The position numbers and the translations under genes are program-made. The notes beneath the pieces are model-generated. The model was not told the origin of the DNA. It saw only the letters and a program-made list of their open reading frames with translations, and did no database searches. DNA of 64,000 nucleotides from Modestobacter sp. VKM Ac-2977 (GTDB taxonomy: Bacteria > Actinomycetota > Actinomycetes > Mycobacteriales > Geodermatophilaceae): positions 1,253,238-1,317,237 of the forward strand of contig NZ_JAPVBQ010000001.1 in assembly GCF_026968045.1 (NCBI RefSeq). The letters run 5' to 3'. Below, piece by piece: positions 30,163 to 37,907 of this stretch (position 1 is the first letter of the stretch; each line of letters begins with the position of its first letter).

Positions 30163-30996
30163 TCAGCCCTGGCGGAGCCGAGTGCAGTCGGCCGAGCCGA
30201 GCTCCACCGGGGGTCCGGCGGCCAACTGGGCGAGCACGATCGCCTGCACCAGCCCGTCGGAGGGCAGCTGGCCGTGCGAGACGTCGGCGTCGGCGCAGAC
30301 GGACTGCACGGGGAGGTTCAGCGCCCCGTCCAGCTCGGCGGACTCCGGCGGCGTGACGGTGCCGTCGAGCGTCGTCCACACCGACACCCAGGTCGGCCCG
30401 GCGGGCGTCTCGTCGCCGGCGTTCAGCTCGGCGAGCAGTGGGCTGCCGGTGGTCATCTGCTGGCAGGCCTCCGGACACTCCGCCGCCAGGAAGCGCGCGG
30501 CCAGGTCGGCGACGGTGGTGCCGTGGTGCGGGGAACCCAGGGTGAGCACCCGCCGGGCCTGGTCGGCGCCGCCGTCCGCCGCCCACAGCCGGGCGACCAC
30601 CCCGCCGGCGGAGTAGCCGACGACGTCCACGCTCTCGGCGCCGGTGCGCGCGAGCGCCTCGTCGACCGCGGTGCCCAGGACCGCTGCGGAGGCGGCCAGG
30701 TCGCCGGTTCCGTCGTCCGGCACCGGGACGACGGTGGCGTCCCGCCCGCTGGCGGCGAGCCGGTCGGCGAGGGGCTGCAGGGAGCTGACCGAGCCGCCGT
30801 AGCCGGGCACCAGCAGGACCGGGCCCGGGGTCAGCTCCTCGACGGCGGCCGGGCGGGCTGCGTCGTCCGGGCCGGTCAGCCGGAGGACGGCGACGGCCGC
30901 GACGGCCACCACCGCGACCAGGGCCAGCAGCACGAGGGCGAGGCGGCGGCGGGCGGGGGAGAGGCCGGCGAGCACCAGCCCACTGTCCCTGCTCAC
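30163..30996 (-). CDS. Membrane-anchored alpha/beta-hydrolase, lipase/esterase
   Basis: A 277-residue protein with an N-terminal signal anchor (ARRRLALVLLALVAVVAVAAVAVLRL), so the catalytic domain is outside the membrane. The hydrolase core begins PGPVLLVPGYGG (oxyanion strand), then VDVVGYSAGGVVARLW (nucleophile Ser near residue 128), VLTLGSPHHGTTVADL, and a late His in DVSHGQLPSDGLVQ. This is the pattern of class 2 triacylglycerol lipases. Cys pairs (AAECPEACQQ; SVCADAD with SADCTRL) suggest disulfides. The GTG at 30996 is divergent from the CDP-alcohol phosphatidyltransferase gene 47 bp away. Confidence 0.85.
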   Translation of the reverse strand: MSRDSGLVLAGLSPARRRLALVLLALVAVVAVAAVAVLRLTGPDDAARPAAVEELTPGPVLLVPGYGGSVSSLQPLADRLAASGRDATVVPVPDDGTGDLAASAAVLGTAVDEALARTGAESVDVVGYSAGGVVARLWAADGGADQARRVLTLGSPHHGTTVADLAARFLAAECPEACQQMTTGSPLLAELNAGDETPAGPTWVSVWTTLDGTVTPPESAELDGALNLPVQSVCADADVSHGQLPSDGLVQAIVLAQLAAGPPVELGSADCTRLRQG

Positions 30997-31042
30997 GCCG
31001 ACGGCGCCACCGGCTGCGGCGCATCGTGGTGGACTGCACACC

Positions 31043-31720
31043 GTGCTGAGCCGCGACGAGTACCTGGAGGCCTGGTCGCGGTGGCACGGGGGCACCGACC
31101 CGGCCGACAGTCGGTTGGTGCGCGGCTGGCTGTCGCTGGCCTACGCCCTGGCGGTGCGGCTGGCCCGGCTCTCCCCGTTGGTGGCCACCGCGCTGGGTCT
31201 GCTGGTCGCCGCTGCCGCGATCGCCCCGGCCGCCGCCGGCGGGGCCTGGCTGATCGTGGCCGGGGTGCTGATCGGGCTCTCCGGGCTGCTGGACTCCCTG
31301 GACGGCGCCCTGGCCATCGCCGGCGGGCGCGCCTCCCGGCGCGGGTTCGTGCTGGACTCCGCCGTCGACCGGCTCACCGAGGTCGGCTACGCCGTCGCCT
31401 TCTGGGTCGCCGGCGCCCCGGGCTGGCTGGCCGCGGCCTTCGGTGCGCTGTGCTGGCTGCCGGACTACCTGCGGGCCCGCGCCGGGCAGGCCGGCGTGCA
31501 CGAGACCGGGGCCGTGTCGGTGTGGGAGCGGCCCACCCGGGTGGCCATGGCGGCGCTCGGGCTGGTCGGTGCCGGGGTCGTCTCGCTGCTCGACGTGGAG
31601 CTGGGCGGCGTCGACGCCGTCGTCCTGGCCGTCACCTGTGCGGCGGCGGTGGGCTGCCTGCTGGGGCTGGTCGGGACGGCGCAGCTCGGCGTCCAGCTGC
31701 GCCGGGCGCTCGCCGACTGA
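31043..31720 (+). CDS. CDP-alcohol phosphatidyltransferase family membrane protein
   Basis: A 225-residue integral membrane enzyme of the CDP-OH-P transferase family, which transfers a phosphatidyl group from CDP-diacylglycerol or similar donors to an alcohol. The family signature DGxxARx(8)Gx(3)Dx(3)D is recognisable as LLDSLDGALAIAGGRASRRGFVLDSAVDR, but the Arg after the first Ala is replaced by Ile, with an Arg a few residues later. Membrane segments surround it (PLVATALGLLVAAAAIAP, GGAWLIVAGVLIGLSGLL, VAMAALGLVGAGVVSLL and others). The GTG at 31043 lies 46 bp from the divergent lipase gene. The acceptor alcohol is unknown. Confidence 0.85.
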   Translation: MLSRDEYLEAWSRWHGGTDPADSRLVRGWLSLAYALAVRLARLSPLVATALGLLVAAAAIAPAAAGGAWLIVAGVLIGLSGLLDSLDGALAIAGGRASRRGFVLDSAVDRLTEVGYAVAFWVAGAPGWLAAAFGALCWLPDYLRARAGQAGVHETGAVSVWERPTRVAMAALGLVGAGVVSLLDVELGGVDAVVLAVTCAAAVGCLLGLVGTAQLGVQLRRALAD

Positions 31721-31841
31721 CTGCGTACCTCCGCGGGCGGGCACGTGCCGCGGCTCCTACGCTTGTCCCCGCCCCGGTGACCGTTCCCGGTCGGGGTCCG
31801 CTGGCCGATGACGGCCGCATCCTCCGGAGAGAGTCGCCCTC

Positions 31842-32819
31842 ATGCCCGTCGTCGTGACCGGTTCGATCGCCACCGACCACCTGATGACCTTCCCCGGCAG
31901 GTTCACCGACCAGTTCGTCGAGGGGAAGATGGAGAACGTCTCCCTCTCGTTCCTGGTCGACGACCTGGTGCAGCACCGCGGTGGCGCCGGCGCCAACATG
32001 GCCTACGGGCTCGGGCTGCTGGGGCAGGGGCCGGTGCTGGTCGGCGCGGTGGGCAACGACTTCGCCGACTACGACGCCTGGCTGAGCCGGCACGGCGTGG
32101 ACACCGGCAGCGTGCGCTGGTCCGAGCTGAAGCACACGGCCCGCTTCGTCTGCACCACCGACGCGGCGAACAACCAGATCGCGTCCTTCTACTCCGGCGC
32201 GATGTCCGAGGCCTCGCTGATCGAGCTGGCCCCGGTGGCGAAGCGCGTCGGTGACCTGGACCTGGTCATCATCGGGCCGAACGACCCGACGGCGATGGTG
32301 CAGCACACGCAGGAGTGCCGGCAGCGGGGCTACCCGTTCCTCGCTGACCCCTCGCAGCAGCTGGCCTGGGCCGACGGGGAGATGATCCGCGGGCTCGTCG
32401 ACGGCGCCGACCTGCTGTTCACCAACGAGTACGAGCACGCCCTGCTGCTGCAGAAGACCGGCTGGGACGACGCCGAGGTGCTCGCCCGGGTGGGCACCTG
32501 GGTCACCACCCAGGCCGCCAAGGGGGTGCGGGTCGAGCGGGCCGGGGAGCCGACGATCGAGGTGATCGCCGTCCCGGAGACCAAGCCGGTGGAGCCGACC
32601 GGCGGTGGGGACGCGCTGCGCGCCGGCTTCGTGGCGGCCCGCCAGTGGGGGCTCGGCATCGAGCGCGCCACCCAGGTCGGGTCCGCGGTCGCCACCGCCG
32701 CGGTCGAGGTGATCGGCACGCAGGAGTACACGCTGCCGCGCGCGCCGTTCCTGGAGCGGTTCGCCGAGGCCTTCGGCGCCGACGCCGCCGACGAGGTCGC
32801 CCCGCACCTGCCGGCCTGA
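31842..32819 (+). CDS. PfkB-family carbohydrate/adenosine kinase (AdoK-like)
   Basis: A 325-residue ribokinase-fold kinase most like mycobacterial adenosine kinase AdoK (Rv2202c), which phosphorylates adenosine for purine salvage. It begins PVVVTGSIATDHLMTFPGRF, carries the Gly pair RGGAGANMAYGLGLLG, and ends with the anion hole and catalytic Asp in KPVEPTGGGDALRAGFVAARQWG (Asp near residue 257). The usual GAGD or GVGD reads GGGD here. A TACGCT -10-like hexamer lies at 31758-31763, and GGAGAGAG precedes the ATG. The gene is followed by a hairpin with a poly-C loop. Confidence 0.9.
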   Translation: MPVVVTGSIATDHLMTFPGRFTDQFVEGKMENVSLSFLVDDLVQHRGGAGANMAYGLGLLGQGPVLVGAVGNDFADYDAWLSRHGVDTGSVRWSELKHTARFVCTTDAANNQIASFYSGAMSEASLIELAPVAKRVGDLDLVIIGPNDPTAMVQHTQECRQRGYPFLADPSQQLAWADGEMIRGLVDGADLLFTNEYEHALLLQKTGWDDAEVLARVGTWVTTQAAKGVRVERAGEPTIEVIAVPETKPVEPTGGGDALRAGFVAARQWGLGIERATQVGSAVATAAVEVIGTQEYTLPRAPFLERFAEAFGADAADEVAPHLPA

Positions 32820-32827
32820 GAGGCGGA

Positions 32828-32853
32828 CCCCGCTGCCCCCCCCCCCAGCGGGG
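32828..32853. terminator. Terminator hairpin with a homopolymeric C loop
   Basis: CCCCGCTG and CAGCGGGG (8-bp perfect stem) enclose ten consecutive C residues (an 11-C run including one stem base). It lies between the converging AdoK-like and flavin-reductase genes. Confidence 0.7.
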
Positions 32854-32872
32854 CCACCGTCCTGGGCGGACG

Positions 32873-33529
32873 TCAGCCGCCGCGCAGGCGGTCGCCGATG
32901 GCCGGGTCCTCGCTCCAGCTGCGGTAGGGGATCCGGCGGATCTCCTTCACCTCACCGATCGTCGACCACTCGTTGCCGCCGAGCCGGGCCAGCGGCTGGA
33001 GCTCCTCGATCCGTGGTCGGCCGTCGCGGACGGCGCTCTCCCACGCCGAGACGTGCACGACCCGGCCGAACACCACCGTGCTGTCGCCCAGCCGCAGCGT
33101 CGCGTGCAGCACGCACTCCAGGGTCACCGGCGACTGGGCCACCCGCATCGTGGCGACCCGGTCGCTGGGCTCCAGGGTGACCCCGGTGTGCTCGGCCTCG
33201 CTCTGGTCCGGCGGGAAGTCGGTCGCGGTGGCGTTGACCTGCTCGAACAGCGCCTCCGGGGTGAGGCTGATGGTGAACTCGCCGCTGTCCTCCACGTTGC
33301 GCAGCGAGTCCTTGCGGCCCACCGAGGTGAACTGGACGACCGGCGGGTCGACGCAGGCCACCGTGTAGAAGGAGTGCGGCGCCAGGTTGTGCACGCCCTC
33401 GGCCGAGCGGCTGCACACCCAGGCGATCGGCCGGGGCACCACCACCGAGTTCAGCACCCGGTAGAAGGCGCCCGTCTCCATCTCCGCCGGGTCGAAGGAG
33501 ACGCGCGGCGGGCTGCTCTGCTCGGTCAC
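32873..33529 (-). CDS. Flavin reductase-like domain protein (FMN-binding)
   Basis: A 218-residue split-barrel flavoprotein of the flavin reductase family. Blocks are MPE-type start VSFDPAEMETGAFYRVLNSVVVPRPIAWVCSRSAEGVHNLAPHSFYT, DSLRNVEDSGEFTISL and VECVLHATLRLGDSTVVFGRVVHV. Such proteins reduce free FMN/FAD or bind FMN as electron donors to oxygenases. It is the last gene of the minus-strand unit that includes the selenocysteine-type peroxiredoxin 31 bp upstream, so a role as an electron supplier there is possible but speculative. GTG start at 33529. Confidence 0.85.
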   Translation of the reverse strand: MTEQSSPPRVSFDPAEMETGAFYRVLNSVVVPRPIAWVCSRSAEGVHNLAPHSFYTVACVDPPVVQFTSVGRKDSLRNVEDSGEFTISLTPEALFEQVNATATDFPPDQSEAEHTGVTLEPSDRVATMRVAQSPVTLECVLHATLRLGDSTVVFGRVVHVSAWESAVRDGRPRIEELQPLARLGGNEWSTIGEVKEIRRIPYRSWSEDPAIGDRLRGG

Positions 33530-33560
33530 CGGCCCATCGTCGCCGACCCGGTCGCCTGGC

Positions 33561-34229
33561 TCAGCCCCGGGCCCGGTCGTCCGGCGGGTGCTCGGCGCGC
33601 CACGCGTCGAAGGTGCTGAGGAAGGACTCGGCCATCCGCTGCTCGGTGACCAGCTGGTCGCGGTCCCGGTCGTCGACCATCCGCTGGCTCAGCGCCATGG
33701 TGTTGAACCGGATGGCGCGGAAGTAGGGGATGAAGGAGCCGGGCGTGAACGCGCGCTTCGACGGCTGCGGGGTCACACCCTCCGGCGCCCAGGGAGCCGG
33801 TTCGGGGAGTGCGGGGAGCCCGAGCGCCTCGAGCGCGGTGAGCACCGGCTCGTCGTCGGTGCGGTCGGTGAAGTCCCGGGACAGCTCCCGGAACACCTCT
33901 CGGCCGTCCGGGGCCACGGCGACGACGACCGGCCGGAAGATCGACGCGTCGGTGTCCCAGGCGTCCAGCGGCTGGGCGAGCCGGGTGCCGTCGGGGTCGC
34001 TGGCCCACCGGAAGGGCAGGTGCCAGGTGTGGTCCATGGCGAGCTGGACCTCGGGCGGGTCGACCGAGGCGAGCACCACCTCGGCGCCGGCTGCGGAGAT
34101 GCGGGGCAGGGACTGGGCCAGACGGACCGCCTGGGCGCAGCAGTAGGGCTACCAGTCGCCGCGTAGCCCGACGAAGAGGAGCGCGGCGCGCTCGTCGGTG
34201 CGCAGGGCGAGGAGATCGCTGCTCGTCAT
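33561..34229 (-). CDS. Peroxiredoxin-like selenoprotein, Sec encoded by in-frame UAG
   Basis: Thioredoxin-fold, AhpC/TSA-like protein of 222 residues if the UAG at 34151-34149 is read through. The first 26 residues end in LLFVGLRGDW; the UAG follows; the same frame continues PYCCAQAVRLAQSLPRISAAGAEVVLASVDPP and on for 195 codons to a TGA. Relatives read RG(D/H)WCPYC, so the UAG stands exactly at the redox-active Cys (CxxC becomes UxxC, Sec27). The body has normal GC-rich codon use, and the fold continues with FRPVVVAVAPDGREVFREL. The ATG overlaps the glycosyltransferase stop (TGATG), so it is translated within the carotenoid operon. UAG-decoding tRNA-Sec is reported from Geodermatophilus and Blastococcus (from memory). 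Sec insertion itself is inferred; a pseudogene is the alternative. Confidence 0.82.
34113..34140 (-). promoter_or_regulatory. Candidate bacterial SECIS stem-loop downstream of the UAG
   Basis: In mRNA sense, CCAGGC-GGUCC-GUCUGG forms a 6-bp stem (one G-U) with a GGUCC loop beginning 20 nt after the UAG. A lower CUG/CAG stem sits across a small internal loop. E. coli fdhF has a GGUC loop 18 nt after its UGA, so loop sequence and spacing both fit a bacterial SECIS element. Confidence 0.65.
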
Positions 34230-35392
34230 CAGCCCAGCATGGGCGCTGGGGGCGCGGGCTGCTGGGCGACCGCGGCCGGCAGGGTGCGCCCGCGCCACCG
34301 GAGCGAACCCCGCCGGTGCCCGGCCACCGAGCGGGCGACCAGCACGTCGAGCAGGGCGATCGACACCGGGTGGGCCAGGGAGTCCGGCCAGGCCCGGCCG
34401 CCGGTGCGCGTCGCGACCACGGCCCGGTTCGCCACCCCCGCGGCGTAGCCGACCAGGCCGGCGCGGGAGCCGGTCAGGGCGGCCAGCGGCGGCAGCAGCC
34501 AGACGGCGGAGAGCCCGGCCGCCACCCCGGCGGCCGCGGCCGGTTGACCGCCGACCGCCGACCACAGCGACTTCGTGTAGCCGTCCCGGACGCCGGGCCA
34601 GCCGTCGTACATCCGGCAGGCGGCCAGCGTCGAACCGTCGACGACGACGCCGCGGCCCCCGGCGGCCTTGACCGCGCGCAGCAGTGCGACGTCCTCGATC
34701 ACCTCACCGCGCACGGCGGCGTGCCCGCCGGCCCGGTCGTAGGCGGCCCGGCGGACCACCAGGAACTGGCCGTTGGCCGCCGCCAGCGACGGCCGCGGTG
34801 ACCGCTCGGCCAGCCGCAGCGGCAGCAGGGTGGCCCACAGCCACTGCTGCAGCGGCTGGACCATGCGCTCGGCCGCGCTGCCGGTGAGCTGCCGCGGCCA
34901 GGGGGAGACCAGGTCGAGTGCGGACTCGTCGAGCACGGCGACCGCCGAGGCGATCGCGTCGGGCATCAGCCGGACGTCGGCGTCCAGGAACACCAGGACG
35001 TCGTCGGGGGCGGCCCGGTCGAGGGCGTCGGCGCCCTGGGCGCAGGCGTTCGGCTTGCCGAGCCAGCCCGGCCCGGGCGGCGTCGCGGGCAGCACCGTGA
35101 CCCGGGCGTCGGGCACCCCCGCCACCCGTTCGGCGGTGCCGTCGGTGGAGCCGTCGTCGACGACGACGACCCGCAGGTCGGGCACCCCGCGCTGGTCGAG
35201 CACGGCGGCCAGGCAGCCCTCGATCTGGTCGGCCTCGTCCCGGGCCGGGACCACGACGGTCACCGGGCGGGGGACCGGTCCGGGCACGGCCGGCGGCCGG
35301 CGGAGGAGCCGGCTGTTCAGCGCGGCGTGGAGCGCGGCGACCACCGAGAGCCCGGCGCACACCTGCAGGAGCCGGCGCCAGGCCGCGGTCAC
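34229..35392 (-). CDS. Family 2 glycosyltransferase of the carotenoid operon (CruG-like)
   Basis: A 387-residue membrane-anchored GT2. An N-terminal helix (LLQVCAGLSVVAALHAALNS) precedes the catalytic domain: VTVVVPARDEADQIEGCLAAVL, VVVVDDGSTDGTAERVAG, PDDVLVFLDADVRLMP (DxD-type metal motif), NGQFLVVRRAAYDRAGGH, VIEDVALLRAVKAAGG. Several C-terminal membrane segments follow (SAVWLLPPLAALTG, ALLDVLVARSVAG). Next to a CruF homologue it probably glycosylates a hydroxylated carotenoid; this is inferred from context. GTG 35392 overlaps the CruF-like stop (GTGA) and its own TGA overlaps the selenoprotein ATG. Confidence 0.85.
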   Translation of the reverse strand: MTAAWRRLLQVCAGLSVVAALHAALNSRLLRRPPAVPGPVPRPVTVVVPARDEADQIEGCLAAVLDQRGVPDLRVVVVDDGSTDGTAERVAGVPDARVTVLPATPPGPGWLGKPNACAQGADALDRAAPDDVLVFLDADVRLMPDAIASAVAVLDESALDLVSPWPRQLTGSAAERMVQPLQQWLWATLLPLRLAERSPRPSLAAANGQFLVVRRAAYDRAGGHAAVRGEVIEDVALLRAVKAAGGRGVVVDGSTLAACRMYDGWPGVRDGYTKSLWSAVGGQPAAAAGVAAGLSAVWLLPPLAALTGSRAGLVGYAAGVANRAVVATRTGGRAWPDSLAHPVSIALLDVLVARSVAGHRRGSLRWRGRTLPAAVAQQPAPPAPMLG

Positions 35393-36207
35393 CGGCGGCT
35401 CCGCCGCGCCTGCACGGCGAGGACGGCGAGGACCGGCAGCGCCAGGACGACGCCCCAGACCGCGGACCCCGGGAGGTCGAGCCAGACGGCGTGCGCCAGC
35501 GCACCGCCCAGCACCATCCAGCCCAACGTCAGCAGCGGCGCGGTGTCCCCGATCCGCGGGAGCCGGCTGGTGCGCTCGACGAGCACGTCGAGCAGGGTCA
35601 TCAGCACCAGGCCGGCCAGCAGCCAGCCGGCGAGGTTGGTGAGCGGCACGGTGGGGATGCCGGGCAGGCCCGGTTCGGGGTGCGCCCAGCGCCAGTAGCC
35701 AGCCTGCACCAGCTGCGGGTCGAGCACGACGTCCCAGGTGGCGAAGACGTAGGCAGCCACCGCCACCCGTGCGGCCCGGCGTCGGGTGAGGCGCACCCGC
35801 GAGGTCAGCCGGGCGGCGAGCACCCAGCTCGGCCACGCCATCATCAGCCAGGCCAGCGGCACCAGGAAGGGCACCCCGAGCAGGGTCGGGCCGAGCAGGT
35901 CGCTGTAGCGGTACTCGCCGTACGGGAACCCGGTGCGCAGCCCGAGCGCCTCGAAGAGCACCGCGACGACGCCCACGAGGACCAGCACCGCGGCCCCGGT
36001 ACGTACGCCGCGGCTGACCGCGGCGTGGCTGACCGAGACCGCCGAGCCCAGCAGCACGATCGCCCAGCTGACCGTGTCCCGGCCGGTCCCGCTGCTGAGC
36101 GGGTAGGCGATCGCGGCGCCCAGCAGCGCGACGGTGAGCGCGAGCGGCAGCCACGGCAGCGGCGCCGGCTCGGTGCCCGGGCGGCGGGTGGTCAGCGTGC
36201 CGGTCAC
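35389..36207 (-). CDS. cruF: Carotenoid biosynthesis protein, CruF-type 1',2'-hydratase
   Basis: A 272-residue polytopic membrane protein of the PF04240 carotenoid family, whose characterised members (CruF) hydrate the psi end group of lycopene-type carotenoids. About seven helices: LPLALTVALLGAAIAYPLS, TVSWAIVLLGSAVSVSHAAV, AAVLVLVGVVAVLFEALGL and more. The family motif region is present: TGFPYGEYRYSDLLGPTLLGVPFLVPLAWLMMAWPSW, followed by AAYVFATWDVVLDPQLVQAGYWRW. The start GTG 36207 overlaps the stop of the oxidoreductase gene, so the operon is tightly coupled. The enzyme class is confident, the exact product less so. Confidence 0.85.
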   Translation of the reverse strand: MTGTLTTRRPGTEPAPLPWLPLALTVALLGAAIAYPLSSGTGRDTVSWAIVLLGSAVSVSHAAVSRGVRTGAAVLVLVGVVAVLFEALGLRTGFPYGEYRYSDLLGPTLLGVPFLVPLAWLMMAWPSWVLAARLTSRVRLTRRRAARVAVAAYVFATWDVVLDPQLVQAGYWRWAHPEPGLPGIPTVPLTNLAGWLLAGLVLMTLLDVLVERTSRLPRIGDTAPLLTLGWMVLGGALAHAVWLDLPGSAVWGVVLALPVLAVLAVQARRSRR

Positions 36208-37907
36208 CGCGACGTCCTGCGGGACAGCAGGCGGCCGGCCCGCCCGGTCAGCTCCGCCCGCAGCCGGGCTGCCGGCCGCCGGTCGGCGAGAACCACCCGG
36301 GCCGCGGTGCGCCCGGAGTTGCCCGAGACCCCGCCACCAGGGTGCGTGGAGGCGCCGGTGAGGTACAGCCCGCTCAGACCCGGCACCCGGTGACCGGACA
36401 GCGCCGGTGTCGGCCGGAAGCCGAACATGCTGGCCAGGCTCATCTCCACGTGCATGACGTTGCCACGGAGCAGGGACAGTTCCTGCTCCAGCTTCAACGG
36501 GGTCTGGACGTACAGCCGCTGTACCGAGTCGGCGAAGCCGGGTGCGTAGCGGTCGACCGCGGCGATCAGCTGCTGGGCGGCCCGGTCGGCGATCTCGTCC
36601 CAGTCCGATCCGTCGGCGAGCTCGTACGGGTACCACTGACCCCAGATCGTGACCACGTGCTGGCCGGTCGGGGCCAGGGTCGGGTCGCTTGCGGAGAACG
36701 ACATGGCCAGCGGCACCGGCTCCCGGGGCAGCTCCCCGGCCAGCCAGTCGCCGTGCGCCCGGGCCAGCTGGGCCCGGTCGGTGCAGAGCAGCTGCAGCCC
36801 CTGCAGTGCCTCCTCGCCTGCGCCGGGGTAGCTCGGCAAGGCGTCGGTCTGCGCGCGCAGCACCAGGCCGAAACCATTGCCCAGCGGCGGGTCGGCCTCG
36901 GCCAGCGCGGGCGGGGCGTCGTCGCCGGCCAGCGCCCTGGTGGCCAGCACGTGGCAGGCGGCGACGACCACCGGTGCGGTGATCCGCCGTCCGGAGACCG
37001 TCTGCACCCCGGTGACCCGCCGGTCGTCGGGCGGCCCGTCGACGAGCAGCCGGGCCGCGCCGTCCCCGAGGGTGACCCGGCCGCCGTCACTGGCGAGCCG
37101 AGCCGCCAGTGCCTGGGTGAGCCCGCCCGACCCGCCGACCGGGTGACCGGGCGGGACGTCGTGCAGCAGCGCCACCCAGCCGACCATGGCGGCCGTGCCG
37201 GGCTCGGACATGGGCGGGCCGGACTGGGCGCCGAACCAGGCCAGCGCCGCCTTGAGCCGTTCGCTGGTGAACCAGCGGTCGAGCAGGGCGTCGCCGGAGC
37301 CGAGGAAGTCGGTGGCGATCTCACCGCCCGGGGTCCGGGGCTGGCCGCGCCGCGGGGCGCCGACCGGCCACAGGTGCCAGACCAGCCGGGTCATCGCAGG
37401 CCGGTCGCCGAACGCCTTGACGACGGCGGCGCTGCGCGGGCCCCACACCTCGACGAACCGGCGGTAGGCCGCGGCGTCGGCGTCCCCGCAGGCGGCGGCG
37501 ATGGAGGCGCAGGTGGCGTCGAGGTCGACGGAGAAGACCAGTGGCCGACCGTCGGGACCGGGGTCGCCGGGCACCGGTGCAGGTGCGAAGCCCCAGGGGT
37601 CGCAGTCGACGTAGCGCAGGCCGAAGCGCTCGAGCTCCAGCTCCTCGACCACCCCGCTGTGCCGGATGATCACGTGGGCGCTGGACCCGCGGTCGACCCG
37701 GACACCGGGCCAGCGCTCCACGGTGGAGACCGCGCCGCCGAGGACCTCGTCGGACTCCACCACCTCCACCCGCAGCCCTTCCCGGGCCAGGTGGCAGGCG
37801 GCGACCAGGCCGTTGTGCCCGGAGCCGATGACGACGACGTCGGCAGTCGTGTCGGCAGCGCCGGTGTCGGAGGTGCGGGGCGCGGAGGTGCCGGCGACGG
37901 GGATCAG
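36204..37907 (-). CDS. CrtI/PYROXD2-like FAD-dependent oxidoreductase, apparent CTG start
   Basis: A 567-residue flavoprotein. The FAD fold is VVVIGSGHNGLVAACHLAREGLRVEVVES, and the C-terminus has GLYLTGASTHPGGGVSGNSGRTAARVVL, the signature of PYROXD2/CrtO-like phytoene dehydrogenase relatives. In this operon it may desaturate or oxidise a carotenoid, but the PYROXD2 clade is mostly uncharacterised. No ATG, GTG or TTG exists in frame between an upstream stretch without homology and the FAD motif. The best candidate is the CTG at 37907, which overlaps the TGA of the preceding GNAT gene (CTGA) and has a purine-rich GAGAAGAG just before it. Confidence 0.8.
   Translation of the reverse strand: MIPVAGTSAPRTSDTGAADTTADVVVIGSGHNGLVAACHLAREGLRVEVVESDEVLGGAVSTVERWPGVRVDRGSSAHVIIRHSGVVEELELERFGLRYVDCDPWGFAPAPVPGDPGPDGRPLVFSVDLDATCASIAAACGDADAAAYRRFVEVWGPRSAAVVKAFGDRPAMTRLVWHLWPVGAPRRGQPRTPGGEIATDFLGSGDALLDRWFTSERLKAALAWFGAQSGPPMSEPGTAAMVGWVALLHDVPPGHPVGGSGGLTQALAARLASDGGRVTLGDGAARLLVDGPPDDRRVTGVQTVSGRRITAPVVVAACHVLATRALAGDDAPPALAEADPPLGNGFGLVLRAQTDALPSYPGAGEEALQGLQLLCTDRAQLARAHGDWLAGELPREPVPLAMSFSASDPTLAPTGQHVVTIWGQWYPYELADGSDWDEIADRAAQQLIAAVDRYAPGFADSVQRLYVQTPLKLEQELSLLRGNVMHVEMSLASMFGFRPTPALSGHRVPGLSGLYLTGASTHPGGGVSGNSGRTAARVVLADRRPAARLRAELTGRAGRLLSRRTSR

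Noticed and set aside
33561-34229. Treating the peroxiredoxin as a pseudogene broken by an amber codon
   Set aside because: The codon sits exactly at the active-site Cys, two changes away from any Cys codon, the 195 following codons are intact, a SECIS-like hairpin follows at the proper distance, and this bacterial family is known for UAG-Sec.
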